A stretch of DNA of 64,000 nucleotides from Candidozyma auris (taxonomy: Eukaryota; Ascomycota; Pichiomycetes; Serinales; Metschnikowiaceae): positions 1,488,001 to 1,552,000 of the forward strand of contig NC_072814.1 of assembly GCF_003013715.1 (NCBI RefSeq), given 5' to 3'. Shown in pieces: positions 19,714 through 29,223 of this stretch. The translations under genes and the position numbers were made by a program. Each line of letters opens with the position of its first letter. The first letter of the stretch is position 1. Below the pieces are notes generated by a model. That model was not told the DNA's origin. It did no database searches and saw only the letters and a list, made by a program, of their open reading frames with translations.

Positions 19714-20113
19714 ACAAGTGGAAATTATTTACGCACTTTCTGACTAATGAGGAGTCTCTAGCATTAAATTTGGCAGCAAAAAATACACAAATAATCGAAA
19801 CACGTTGTGGTGTAGTAGGAAATTAATGGCTGCGAAAAAGCTCTACCTATAAGATTGCAGCCTCCCCCAACAAAGGCTTATGTTCACAATTGAGGAAACT
19901 ACGCTCACAAAAACCCTTCTCTATCGAGTTAATGAACTCACCAATACGTTCTCCTTCAAATTATTGGGAATGGTTATATAAGATTTGGCAGCGGAAAGTT
20001 CCCTTCTCTAGCCCTGGTACCATTTGTGCACCCGTGCACCATGAACCATAGTCAAGTAACAGTGAGAAAACATCGACTTCAATCTTCACCAACCTCGTCT
20101 AAATCTTCTGACA
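19714..20113. promoter_or_regulatory. Promoter region upstream of the ARP7-like gene
   Basis: A 400-bp spacer between two plus-strand genes, with a copy of the dispersed motif at 19828-19836 and TATATAAG near 19975. Confidence 0.4.
19828..19836 (+). promoter_or_regulatory. Dispersed motif GGCTGCGAA upstream of ARP7-like gene
   Basis: Exact copy with the extended context AATGGCTGCGAAAAA, 278 bp upstream of the start at 20114. Confidence 0.5.
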
Positions 20114-21499
20114 ATGGTCAATCTGCTTCCTGCTGTTGTCATTGACAACGGTACCAGTACCACTCGCGCCGGTTTTGCTCTGGAAGATTTGCCCTCCCTC
20201 GTGTTCAGCCTGAGTTACCTGGTGGACGAGAACAACAATGTGCTTATTGGAGACAAGCTCAACACGAGGCCAGACCTTGAAGTAATTACACTTGTTGACA
20301 ACGGTATTGTCTACAACTTCGAACATATCGCAAAAAATTGGGAGTACGCTTACGAGAACTTAGATAGCGGCAATGGCGTTGACTCGAAAGAGCACCCGTT
20401 GATGATGACAGAGCAGACGTGGAATACGCTGAAAAACAAAGCGGCCACGGCACAGATCGCGTTTGAGACATTAGAAGTGCCTCTTTTCTCGCTCTTGAAG
20501 AGCCCCTTGGCTCAGTTGTACCATACGGGTCGCTCGAGCGGTTTGGTGGTGGACGTGGGTGCTGGAGTGGCCAGTGTGACGCCTATAATAGACGGAGTTA
20601 TTCAGCAAAAATCGTGTTTTCACTCGAAATATGCTGGTGATTTTGCCAACTTGCATGCTTTGCGTAGTATTGAAGCGAAGTTGGGCTACCAGCCTGGTCA
20701 AGTGGACTACAATCGCTTGTTACCGTCTACGTACAACTCCGGTAATGTTTCCCAGTCGTTCAGGCTGTACTACGTTGCTCACAATCTTTTACAGAACTTC
20801 AAAGAAACTATGCTTTCTGTCAGTGAACCTCCTCCAGGCGTTTCGTCGTCGAATGCTTACTACCAACAAGCACACCAACTGCCCAGCTTCTTCCAGTTAC
20901 CTGACCGTACACAGATTCACTATTCAGAGAGAGAATCATCGTCGCTCTTAGAGGCTCTTTTCGTGCCCCATATATATAAGTTGCCCGATGTTCCAATCCC
21001 TGATCCTGCTTTCGACAAGGCCCACACCCATGGTATCTCTAATTTGGTGCTTTTCTCCTTGAAGAACTTGGAATCGACAATGGTGCCAGCTGGTGGAGAT
21101 CCACAGAATGCAAGCAACAATGCTCGTTTCAACGAAATTTTGAGGCAAATGTTTACAAACACTTTAATTACTGGAGGCTGCTCGTTGCTTCCGGGATTTT
21201 CTGATAGAGTTTGCGGCGACATCAGCCGTACGGCGCCGTCGGTGTTGCCCAACTACATGATCACTTCACAGTATAAGATCTACATCAACCCCTTGAGAAA
21301 CTATCCTCTGGGAGACATAAACGACATTTTCGACAAGAAATTTGGCTCGTGGTTGGGTGCTGCCAACTTGGCAAACATGCTTAATGACGCTGTAGAGGAT
21401 GAGAACGGCAGCGCCAACATCGCCTTGGATAACTGGTTTATCTCGAAAGCCGATTACGAGGAACTCGGTGAGGACTTGGTGGTTGAAAAGTTTAAGTGA
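20114..21499 (+). CDS. ARP7: Actin-related protein, Arp7-like (SWI/SNF and RSC subunit)
   Basis: A 461-residue nuclear actin-related protein. The actin fold is visible: VVIDNGTSTTRAGFA at the N-terminus corresponds to the phosphate-1 loop, GLVVDVGAGVASVTPIIDG at about residue 143 to the phosphate-2 loop, and ITGGCSLLPGFSDRV near 355 to the adenosine motif. The LVDNGIVYNFE segment and the TPIIDGVIQQ/SKYAGDF pattern match what I recall of budding yeast Arp7 (477 residues) better than Arp9 or conventional actin. Arp7 pairs with Arp9 on the HSA helix of the Snf2/Sth1 remodelling ATPases. It is convergent with EHD3, with 117 bp between the stop codons. Confidence 0.75.
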   Translation: MVNLLPAVVIDNGTSTTRAGFALEDLPSLVFSLSYLVDENNNVLIGDKLNTRPDLEVITLVDNGIVYNFEHIAKNWEYAYENLDSGNGVDSKEHPLMMTEQTWNTLKNKAATAQIAFETLEVPLFSLLKSPLAQLYHTGRSSGLVVDVGAGVASVTPIIDGVIQQKSCFHSKYAGDFANLHALRSIEAKLGYQPGQVDYNRLLPSTYNSGNVSQSFRLYYVAHNLLQNFKETMLSVSEPPPGVSSSNAYYQQAHQLPSFFQLPDRTQIHYSERESSSLLEALFVPHIYKLPDVPIPDPAFDKAHTHGISNLVLFSLKNLESTMVPAGGDPQNASNNARFNEILRQMFTNTLITGGCSLLPGFSDRVCGDISRTAPSVLPNYMITSQYKIYINPLRNYPLGDINDIFDKKFGSWLGAANLANMLNDAVEDENGSANIALDNWFISKADYEELGEDLVVEKFK

Positions 21500-21616
21500 A
21501 AAGGGAAGTAGTAGATGTGTATGTATACCTTGTATTATAATTTAAAAAATGCGTTTCCTTCGTATCCTCGTTCCCTCTTTGGCTGCTTGATTTTTACTCA
21601 ACAAGAAATAAAAAAT

Positions 21617-23068
21617 CTACGCCTTCCAAGAAACATACTTGTTGTCGTACTTGGATGCTTCTCCGTGCAAGGCCAACGCTCTTTGCACCTTCTCCTCGAC
21701 ACCCAACTTGTTGTTAGTGACTTCGTTGAAGTGTCTCACAACTTCCTTTGGTGTGGGCAAGTACTTTCTGTTGGAGCCGTCCTGTCCGGTGATGTAGTTT
21801 TCAATCTCCTGGTTTGTTGGCAAGCCAAAGTTGAATGGGTACTGGTGGAAGTCGATGCCGAAGAATCTTTTCAAAAGAGGAGTCTCGAGCTTGGCAGTGT
21901 GGATGGAAGGTTCCTGGAATTTTCTAACTCTATCGATGTCAAAGGGGCTCCACTCAGGGAAGAATGGCTCCTTGATCTTGTCAATGAGCTTGTGCTTGAC
22001 ACCTTTGACAAAGTCATTCTCCTCGACCTTGTGGTTGACCATGTTGGTGGCAGAAATCATCTCCAACTCTAACTGGGCACGAATGGTGTTCTTGGCGCCC
22101 TTGTTCAACAAGTCAAAGGCAATGTGAGTGGAAGTGGGGGACTTGGCAGACAAACGATCGTAGGTTCTCTTGCCGAATTCTGTGTTGGAGTACAAGAAGA
22201 CTTGCAAAGCGTCATCGAAGGTAGGCGCAGAAAAGGCCTTGTTGATCAAGGCGATCTGGTCCTCGTTCAAATGAAACTTGTAGTTGTCAGGCAACTTGTT
22301 TTCGGTGAACTCCTCAATGGCCATGTTGACCTGAATGAAGAAGTCCTTCTGGTCTTTCAAGAGAGTACCTTCAGTTCTGGTATTGTTGATCACAGGAGGC
22401 TTCAAGTTCGACAAGCGTTGCACCAACTGGGGGATTCTCTCCGAGGGAACAAAGTGGGTAGCAAAACCGGCCTGGTAGGCGTCCAAGCCGCTCAAAACCT
22501 CACCGGTCAAGGCGTAGTAGTAGCCCAACTTGTCATCCAAGCGAGGCAAGAAGAAGGTGGTACCCACATCTGGGAAAAAGCCAATGTCCATCTCGGGCAT
22601 GGCCAATTTGGTCTTTTCAGTAGCGATACGGAAAGGAGCGTGCACAGACAAACCCACACCACCGCCCATGGTGATGCCGTCCATCAAGGACACATATGGT
22701 TTCAGGTAGGTGGCAATCAAGTAATTGACATTGTATTCCTCCTGGAAGAAGTTGGAGGCGTAGCCAGGGTTCCCCTTGAGGATCTCCAGCGCACACAGGG
22801 CGACATCGCCACCAGCACACAAGGCCTTTGGCGACTTTGAGGTTAAAATCACCATGGAAGCCAGTTCCAGCTTGGCGTACTCTTGGAGGCGAGGCCCAAT
22901 TTTCGTCACCATGAAGGTGTCCAAGGAATTCAACTTCTTGACTCTGTTCAACGAGATCACCCTGGCCAAGTTCTCATTGTGGAATAAGACGTCGTCGGCG
23001 GCGTAGCCAGTGGAAGCCATTCTGAAGTGGGAGAAGCGTTTAGGGAAAGATCGTTTACAAAGAAACAT
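21617..23068 (-). CDS. EHD3: 3-hydroxyisobutyryl-CoA hydrolase, mitochondrial
   Basis: A 483-residue member of the enoyl-CoA hydratase/isomerase superfamily, type ECH_2, which hydrolyses 3-hydroxyisobutyryl-CoA in valine breakdown (the yeast orthologue Ehd3 is also reported with mitochondrial ribosomes). The first 16 residues (MFLCKRSFPKRFSHFR) are basic and hydroxylated, fitting a mitochondrial presequence; a second ATG at 23020 (MASTGYAADD) would give the mature form. Crotonase motifs are clear: SKSPKALCAGGDV forms the oxyanion strand, and MDGITMGGGVGLSVHAPFRI plus MPEMDIGFFPDVG carry the catalytic acid region. The C-terminal ECH_2 domain is complete (VEENDFVKGVKHKL to the end). Confidence 0.92.
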   Translation of the reverse strand: MFLCKRSFPKRFSHFRMASTGYAADDVLFHNENLARVISLNRVKKLNSLDTFMVTKIGPRLQEYAKLELASMVILTSKSPKALCAGGDVALCALEILKGNPGYASNFFQEEYNVNYLIATYLKPYVSLMDGITMGGGVGLSVHAPFRIATEKTKLAMPEMDIGFFPDVGTTFFLPRLDDKLGYYYALTGEVLSGLDAYQAGFATHFVPSERIPQLVQRLSNLKPPVINNTRTEGTLLKDQKDFFIQVNMAIEEFTENKLPDNYKFHLNEDQIALINKAFSAPTFDDALQVFLYSNTEFGKRTYDRLSAKSPTSTHIAFDLLNKGAKNTIRAQLELEMISATNMVNHKVEENDFVKGVKHKLIDKIKEPFFPEWSPFDIDRVRKFQEPSIHTAKLETPLLKRFFGIDFHQYPFNFGLPTNQEIENYITGQDGSNRKYLPTPKEVVRHFNEVTNNKLGVEEKVQRALALHGEASKYDNKYVSWKA

Positions 23069-23839
23069 TTACACAGTCTTTGGCGGGCCCTAGTAGTTAT
23101 ATGGCACAGAAGTGGAGAGTGTGAAAATTTTCGCACCCACGCTAGCTACTTTTGTGGGGTGGGCTGCCCAGGACAAAAAAGACAGAGTGGAACGAGTTGA
23201 TTATGGGAAGGAACCGGGTCAATTGCCAGCTCGATCCATTGGCTGGGGACACGCGATGTGGTGATTTTCTTTCTTTTTTTTGGGCAATTCAACATCTAAA
23301 GTGCTGCTCAATCTTAGATTTTGGATCCCCTGGCATTATCCGAGGAAAATGAGGGTGGAGGAAGGGAACAATTCTGTAGAGGTTCGCGCCGGGAGGGCCA
23401 CTTTAGAGCCCCTTTGGGTCCCTTTTCGTGGGGCGACAAGCGCAATCTCTGGGGGGCCAAAGTGCGACCGCTGGAAGTCAACGGTTACTTCCCTGTCTGC
23501 CAGCTTCCGCCTGAGACCTCTCTTATCCGGATTTACATACTCAAGAAGGGCTTCTCTGGAAGGGAAGTTCTGGACGAATTGACTTTGGATTCGTGATCTA
23601 CGGACGCTTACAAGTGTAACAGTACAATTTATGTAAGGAAATATCGCCAGGATGGCCAAAATCACTGGGGTGTTTGTCCGGGTAAGAGAGGTGTGGCTGG
23701 TCGTTGTTACTTGGGCGCTAGGAGAAGAGAGATTCATCGAGTAACAAGCGCCTGATCAAGTTTAATTTGATCCCTGATAAAAAACTGTTGAGTTTATCGG
23801 GTATGTGTAAAGTCCGCTTGCAAAGTTAGATTTATCAAT

Positions 23840-23848
23840 GGCTGCGAA
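23840..23848 (+). promoter_or_regulatory. Dispersed motif GGCTGCGAA, EHD3-PROPPIN interval
   Basis: Exact copy with the extended CAATGGCTGCGAAAT context, about 770 bp upstream of EHD3, far for a promoter element of that gene. Confidence 0.4.
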
Positions 23849-24197
23849 ATGCAAACATACTTGACAGGCTACAGTGAGACAAGCTACAAGTTGGGTCAAT
23901 ACCGGGGGAAAATGTTTTCTTTCAGGTCAATGAAGAATTCCCTGAATTATTTTGTGATTGGCTGTCGCTTACTGCCGTATGGGGACTTTGACTCTGATGG
24001 CATTGGTGTACAGCTGGAGGCTCTCTTGAAATTTGGCTATCTACACAACAAGGGGAGCTTACTCGATCTGAAGATTACTCCAGTAGGGTATCGCGGTTCT
24101 GATGTACATAACAGAATCGTCCGGTAAGGATTATAATAACCTTTCTGGCTGACTTTGAACAGGCGGCTTGTTTTACGTACCCTTCACCTCCTCTTGT

Positions 24198-24206
24198 TTC
24201 GCAGCC
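24198..24206 (-). promoter_or_regulatory. Dispersed motif GGCTGCGAA near the PROPPIN 3' end
   Basis: Exact motif on the minus strand (TTCGCAGCC on plus), about 50 bp beyond the PROPPIN stop codon, so in its 3' region rather than a promoter of a called gene. Confidence 0.35.
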
Positions 24207-24257
24207 TCGGTTCAAGTCAAACATTTCTCCAATGACGTATGCTCTGAAGTCTTAGAT

Positions 24258-25784
24258 TTACTCCAAACTGTGACTCGATATGAGATGGCATTCTTCTCTG
24301 TCCTCCAAATGTGGCTTGGGAAGCTTGTACTGGTAGAAGGTGCCTGTTTGGTACGAAGCCAACATCAACAACCCCGAAGGACCAAACCCAATTTCCACAC
24401 TTTTATGACGTGGAGTGGAAGGAGCAGTTTCTGCAAGCTTTACAAACGCAAACGACCTTCTGGGTGGCTCCCATATCAAATTATCAAAATAGTCTTTGTA
24501 AGGCAACTTCTTCATGATCAGCTTAGTGTAGGGGTTGTTGAGAAGCTTGCTCAGCTTTTTAAGTCCCAAAGAGAAGTACAGCTTTGGCTCTTCTTCTAGC
24601 TCCCGTTCCTGTTCGGGTTGCTTCAGAATAAGCAAATTGGCCAAATTCTCATTGAGATCCTCCAGAGAAGACCGTCCACTTCTCGACTCTTCATCAGATG
24701 TTTCATGTTCCTCCGTAGCACCGCTAGGTCCAGCCGGTGTGCTTGCAGGTCCCCCTGTTGTGAAGAAGTGAATGGTGTTGCTATCGGAGCCACACCCCAA
24801 TATGCTGGAGTCAAGACTAAAAGTGAGGTTGTTGATCCGAGTCAAGTGGTGCCCACGCCGGAGATTGGTGATGTGGGTGATTGTGAGTTTGTTGAGATCT
24901 TCTAGAAGTTCGAAGTTTAAATGGCACACACGGATAATGGTTCCTTTATTCGAGGCTGTAGCCACTGCATGGCTGTCTCGAGAAATGGCGATTTTGGCGA
25001 TTCCCGAATCGTGAGCCTTGTAAATAAGTCTCGGTTTCAAGTTGATTGTGTCGTAAATCACTACCCATCCGTGGGAATCTTTTTGTAGATCCTCCAATGT
25101 TATTGTCTCCTTCTTTGCAAGTGGCGAGTGCTCGTTCTTCTGTGTGAGCTCCACTAAAGAATCCAAAGATACAACAGCTGCCGAGTCGCTCGGTCTGAGC
25201 ACTGGAGTCGTTGGCTGGCTCGAGCTTCCATCAGCGTTGAACAAGTCGGTCTGTTCATTGACATGCAGAAGTGGGAGCGCAAGATACAGCCTATCATCAG
25301 GGCTCAAGGAGGCCACTACCCTGGTGGAGTTGCTCTCGTCGTGACCCTTTTTCAGCACAAACGAATTAATTTCCAAAACCTTCATGAGCTTCACGCTGCT
25401 CAAATCGTAGATGTAAATCTGCCCCACTTCAAGGAAAACCACTAAGCGTTTGCGATTAAGCATGAGATCCACTATATTCGAGGGAAAAGTAAGCTCACAA
25501 ATCTTCAACTTCTGCTTCAAATTGTACACCTGCAACACGCGGTTGCCCAAGTTCAGGTTCATCTCAGGCACAATTATTGTGAGAGAAGTTGAAAATAGCA
25601 TTCGAAGAAACGCTGTGGGCAGGGGGTTCATATCGGAGGGCAGAGAGTAGAATTCGCCAAACGGGTCGCAGTTGAAGATTTTGTGGCATTCCAGCGTCGA
25701 CATCAGAAGACAGGTAAAGTCCTGGTTAAAGGCAAAGTCATTGATTACCATTGCTTTGGAGGTTTGTGTAATGTGGATTACCAA
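24258..25784 (-). CDS. PROPPIN beta-propeller of the Atg18/Atg21/Hsv2 family
   Basis: A 508-residue WD-type beta-propeller that binds PI3P and PI(3,5)P2 in autophagy and vacuole membranes. The N-terminal INDFAFNQDFTCLLMST is the family blade-1 signature, and IVYDTINLKPRLIYKAHDSGIAKIAIS followed by ATASNKGTIIRV is the blade preceding the lipid site. The lipid-binding FRRG motif reads LRRG here (NLRRGHHLTRI, about residue 310), with Leu encoded by CTC, so both arginines are kept but the Phe is not. Acidic Ser/Glu-rich inserts lie at about 185-230 and 345-385. The Atg21 or Hsv2 branch is more likely than Atg18 itself. A second ATG at 25751 (MVINDF) is an alternative start. Confidence 0.82.
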   Translation of the reverse strand: MVIHITQTSKAMVINDFAFNQDFTCLLMSTLECHKIFNCDPFGEFYSLPSDMNPLPTAFLRMLFSTSLTIIVPEMNLNLGNRVLQVYNLKQKLKICELTFPSNIVDLMLNRKRLVVFLEVGQIYIYDLSSVKLMKVLEINSFVLKKGHDESNSTRVVASLSPDDRLYLALPLLHVNEQTDLFNADGSSSQPTTPVLRPSDSAAVVSLDSLVELTQKNEHSPLAKKETITLEDLQKDSHGWVVIYDTINLKPRLIYKAHDSGIAKIAISRDSHAVATASNKGTIIRVCHLNFELLEDLNKLTITHITNLRRGHHLTRINNLTFSLDSSILGCGSDSNTIHFFTTGGPASTPAGPSGATEEHETSDEESRSGRSSLEDLNENLANLLILKQPEQERELEEEPKLYFSLGLKKLSKLLNNPYTKLIMKKLPYKDYFDNLIWEPPRRSFAFVKLAETAPSTPRHKSVEIGFGPSGLLMLASYQTGTFYQYKLPKPHLEDREECHLISSHSLE

Positions 25785-25964
25785 GAGTGTAGAGTGCTAT
25801 GTACTTATAGAAGTTACGTGATATCTGGGACCCGCAGAGTCTGGGGAAGGACGGCACAGAGACAAAAGGACTACACCATCGAGACTTTGACAAGACTTGT
25901 GGGCTGAAGAAAACTCACCGAGGATTGTTTATTGCTCTATACGGATTGCCTCGCCATTTTTGAC

Positions 25965-26918
25965 TCAGTTGTCCTCAACTTCTTCCAAAATGACCGCTCT
26001 CTTCTTAGGTTGCGTGGTGGAGGCTTTAGCACCCGTGGCCTCAGCAGATGAGGTATTCTTGTCGCCTCCATTTTTGGCGGCCTCAGCGTCCACTGCAGCT
26101 GCTAGCTTCTCACTGAGGTCATTCAACTTCTTCGACTTCTTGCTCTTCTTCTTCTTCTTTGCACCTGCTGGCTCTGCCCAACCGTAGGCAGGCTGGAAAC
26201 TCTCAAAGAAGCCACAGTCCTCAAACAAGTTGGGGAAAATCCAGAACGCTTGAGGCAAAACAGCCCATGTGATCACAAATACAATCAAACGAACAATGGC
26301 GGTCGCGAATAACAATCCTAATAGACCCAATACGCCCATAGACAAGTACCACACACCGCGTCTTAAGAACGCCGGCCACAAGGGGAACAAAATTATAGCG
26401 AAGACAGCCACAAGCATTAGCAAACCATACAACACCAAGTATGGGTTTGGTTTCTGGTATATCCACGCGTAGTACGCATCGGGGTCCAACGACGCCTTCT
26501 GCGTGGGTCTCAACGTGGGCTTCTGTCTGTTTGGTTTCCAGCCCTTGACGGCCTTAATATCCTTGTAATGCAATTTCTCCACAGGTAAAAGAAGTCTTCC
26601 TGTGATCAACTGAATAAAGATCTTCCCTGCGTCTTCAGCGCTGTTCACTGGAATCAATTCGTTTTTAGGGTTCGCCAGCTTCTTCTTATACTCGTCACTC
26701 AACAAAGCACGAACATACCTCTTATACCTGAAAAACTCAATGTCGTCCTTGTTATTCAACAAGCCTGTTCTGCGTTTTAGCTGCTTGTTGTCTCTTAAGT
26801 AGTTGGCGACATTCATCACCAAAGGAGAAGGCTGGCCATTTGTTTGAACGGGTGTGGGCTCTCCCATTCCGGGAGTGATACCTGCACCAGCTGCATTTGC
26901 TACAGTTGGAACTGACAT
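25965..26918 (-). CDS. SEC62: Sec62, ER post-translational translocon subunit
   Basis: The 317-residue product is Sec62, part of the Sec62/63 complex that, with the Sec61 channel, imports proteins into the ER after translation. It has a charged cytosolic N-domain (about 1-165) with the conserved NYLRDNKQLKRRTGLLNNKDDIEFFRYKRYVRALLS stretch split over about 40-75, two membrane spans at about 175-200 (LVLYGLLMLVAVFAIILFPLWP) and 208-235, a short luminal loop, and a cytosolic tail. The tail carries a Lys-rich run (AGAKKKKKSKKSKKL) that is usual for fungal Sec62 and its binding to Sec63. A GGCTGCGAA motif is 102 bp upstream. Confidence 0.93.
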   Translation of the reverse strand: MSVPTVANAAGAGITPGMGEPTPVQTNGQPSPLVMNVANYLRDNKQLKRRTGLLNNKDDIEFFRYKRYVRALLSDEYKKKLANPKNELIPVNSAEDAGKIFIQLITGRLLLPVEKLHYKDIKAVKGWKPNRQKPTLRPTQKASLDPDAYYAWIYQKPNPYLVLYGLLMLVAVFAIILFPLWPAFLRRGVWYLSMGVLGLLGLLFATAIVRLIVFVITWAVLPQAFWIFPNLFEDCGFFESFQPAYGWAEPAGAKKKKKSKKSKKLNDLSEKLAAAVDAEAAKNGGDKNTSSAEATGAKASTTQPKKRAVILEEVEDN

Positions 26919-27285
26919 GAATTGGATAAAAAGGTTATGGGAAATTCAAGAGGTTGCTAGCGTATGGCGAAAAGTTATTTGATCTATGTGTTCTCGAGAC
27001 TGAGGTGTCCTGGTGTATTGGCTGCGAATAAATGAGCCTTTCGCCTGGCTCAAAGAATATCTCGAACTCAAAAAAGTGCTTAACAGAATGAGGATTGGGA
27101 GATGGCTGCCATAATACTGAATTTTGACTACTATCAGTGGATGAATTGTGGGGTATAAATCTGTACACGTAACATTCACCAAGGTCGTTGTCGTGAAAGC
27201 ATTTTAATTGTGTGAAATCTATTATAACTCATGTTGTCGCCCTTTGAATGTTTGGAAAAGTCGATATTTGACCTTTGTCTATATT
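26919..27285. promoter_or_regulatory. SEC62 promoter and ROD1/ROG3 3' region
   Basis: A 367-bp spacer between two minus-strand genes containing one copy of the dispersed motif at 27020-27028; no gene seen. Confidence 0.4.
27020..27028 (+). promoter_or_regulatory. Dispersed motif GGCTGCGAA upstream of SEC62
   Basis: Exact copy 102 bp upstream of the SEC62 start, in the context TATTGGCTGCGAATA; here the left half also forms a CCAAT box on the minus strand. Confidence 0.5.
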
Positions 27286-29223
27286 TTATTTCGAAGGCTT
27301 GTGCTTGTGGGGAAAACGCAAGCGGAAATGGTGCTTAGAGTTCGGTGAAACACCAAGTGGTGTTCTTGCTGGAGGTGTTCTTGATGAAGGTGTTTTAACT
27401 GGTGGAGATCCTAAAGTCGTCTTTCCCTTGCTTGGCGTCATATTCAGCTGAATGTCTGACATGCTGGCACTGCGCTCGTGTAGTTTGGCGTTCAAAGATC
27501 CAAAAGAGTTCAGCAAATCCGAATCAACGTCATAATTTGGCGCTGGCTCTTCTCCTTCTGAGTCATCGTCCAACGCCTTCTCGTAACTAGGCACTTTCAG
27601 CAACACGTTGACATCAAGAGGTGGTGTCAGAATACCCGACTGCAGTACAGGAATATCAAAGTATCCCTCGAGCGCTGACTTGATGCCGTTGATGCGGAGT
27701 TGCTCCATGGGCGAGCGTGGGCTCAGCTGATCGTAAACCATGTCAAACATGTGCTGTTGGTACAAGGGAGGGGCATTATCCTCATCTCTGTCAGCGGCAT
27801 ACAGCTCCTCACTGGACAGCTCATCCTCTGAAGGGGGCTCGGATTCTTTTCTAGGAAAAACGATATCCTCACGCTCGGGGTCTGGGGCAGTGGTAAAGAG
27901 GCCATGATGTGGGTCAATTTCCAAATGAACGGTGGTGATGGTGCCATGCTTAGGGCTCATGAATACATGCACTGGCAAATTGGCTCTGAGCTCGGAAATG
28001 TGGCCGTCTGCATTCCTGATGTGAATCAGCACTCTCACTCTGTGCTTAACTGTTATGATGTCATTCTTCAAAGTGCATGTCTGCGTGATATCCTTGAGGG
28101 ATGACGGAAGTCGGTAGTGAGACTTGACCTCCCAGTGATCCTCGTCGAAGTGTGTATGTTCGTTTGGGAGTTTCTGTCTGTTGATGATGGCCTCGAACTG
28201 AGGAGACTCTCCAGAAAGGCCCTTGGTGCTGTTGTGCTGTACAACTTCTGCGTACATGGACTTGAAAGTGATACCTTTTGTGAGAGGCACAATCACTAGC
28301 TTAATAGGCATCTTTGTACCTAGAGCAAGCGCCTTTCTAGGCAGGGAAACATTAAAATCAAGCTTGCCGGGCCACGTGTTACCAAATTCGATCAGATCCA
28401 CCAAATTGATACTCTGTGGGTGCAATGTCCTGACAATTCTTACGTGTTTTGCCGTGAAAAAGTCCTTCTCGAGTCTACCTCTCTCTACCGTGCACTCGAG
28501 TTTATACCTGAGCTTAGCAATGGGCAAGCACTCGACCGACTCTGAAATGTTGGCAGGAAGATGAAAGCTAAATGGCATACTGTAGTTACCCTGCGGAAGC
28601 AAGAAGGAGTGCACATCCAGCTTGGTTCCTTTCTGCAACGGGTAGGGAGTTCCATCGATGCCAGATCGAGGTATGGTGAACAAGGTGGGCTTAACGGAAG
28701 TCAACATACCCTGTGATTTTGTTCTAGAGTAAGATGGTCTCTTAAAAGATGTAGATGAAGATGTCTCTGACACGCCTGAGTCCGAGGGTCGCTTGTCCAT
28801 ATGATTCAACCCCGTGACCGAGTTCTCTCTGGAGGACTTTTTCAAATGATGATCCAAGCGATGCATCTTCACCATGTGGTCACCGTAATCGCCAAACTGC
28901 AACTCACCCTCGCTTGAAGTAAGCAAATTGGGCCATACCACTTTTAAAACACAGTCTCTTTCCACCACCTGGCCTGACACCTGCCCTGACTTGGTTCTCT
29001 CGTAGTACTCAGCCAGGTACTCGCCCACGAGCTGGAGCTTGACTCGTTTGACGTGCAAATCCAGTTTTGTCGAGATCTTGACGCTCCCGGTCACGGGGAT
29101 CAGATCCACGTCGTACTCAGACCCTTTCACCAAGATGGTGTTCTTGTGGCCCAGCTTGAGCCTGATATCAAAGTACGACAAGTCCTTGTGATGAGCGTGT
29201 TTGAACATAAAGAATGAAGTCAA
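27286..29223 (-). CDS. ROD1: Alpha-arrestin of the Rod1/Rog3 type (ART4/ART7)
   Basis: A 645-residue arrestin-related trafficking adaptor that links Rsp5 ubiquitin ligase to transporters for endocytosis. The arrestin N domain starts at about 18 (FDIRLKLGHKNTILVKGSE) and the C domain is marked by ESVECLPIAKLRYKLECTVERG near 228, then GNTWPGKLDFNVSLPRKALALG and NADGHISELRANLPVHVFMSP near 410. The tail carries PY-type motifs PPLYQ (about 485) and VPSYEKAL (about 560) for Rsp5 WW domains. These segments match budding yeast Rod1 strongly as I recall it, and the single CTG-clade gene corresponds to both Rod1 and Rog3. The basic Ser/Thr/Pro-rich C-terminus suits Snf1-type phosphorylation. A variant GGCTGCGTC lies about 110 bp upstream. 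Confidence 0.87.
   Translation of the reverse strand: MTSFFMFKHAHHKDLSYFDIRLKLGHKNTILVKGSEYDVDLIPVTGSVKISTKLDLHVKRVKLQLVGEYLAEYYERTKSGQVSGQVVERDCVLKVVWPNLLTSSEGELQFGDYGDHMVKMHRLDHHLKKSSRENSVTGLNHMDKRPSDSGVSETSSSTSFKRPSYSRTKSQGMLTSVKPTLFTIPRSGIDGTPYPLQKGTKLDVHSFLLPQGNYSMPFSFHLPANISESVECLPIAKLRYKLECTVERGRLEKDFFTAKHVRIVRTLHPQSINLVDLIEFGNTWPGKLDFNVSLPRKALALGTKMPIKLVIVPLTKGITFKSMYAEVVQHNSTKGLSGESPQFEAIINRQKLPNEHTHFDEDHWEVKSHYRLPSSLKDITQTCTLKNDIITVKHRVRVLIHIRNADGHISELRANLPVHVFMSPKHGTITTVHLEIDPHHGLFTTAPDPEREDIVFPRKESEPPSEDELSSEELYAADRDEDNAPPLYQQHMFDMVYDQLSPRSPMEQLRINGIKSALEGYFDIPVLQSGILTPPLDVNVLLKVPSYEKALDDDSEGEEPAPNYDVDSDLLNSFGSLNAKLHERSASMSDIQLNMTPSKGKTTLGSPPVKTPSSRTPPARTPLGVSPNSKHHFRLRFPHKHKPSK

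Larger units (their letters stand above)
23069..24257. other. EHD3-PROPPIN intergenic region
   Basis: About 1.2 kb upstream of EHD3 and downstream of the PROPPIN gene. Between 23320 and 23740 at least three frames (two plus, one minus) stay open for 90-130 codons in GC-rich DNA; none resembles a family I know, so I call no gene. Two copies of the dispersed motif lie at 23840-23848 and 24198-24206. A 92-codon plus frame at 23849-24127 begins right after the first copy and is also unsupported. Confidence 0.4.

Noticed and set aside
22124..22840. 238-codon plus-strand frame opposite EHD3
   Set aside because: Antisense shadow of the crotonase domain.
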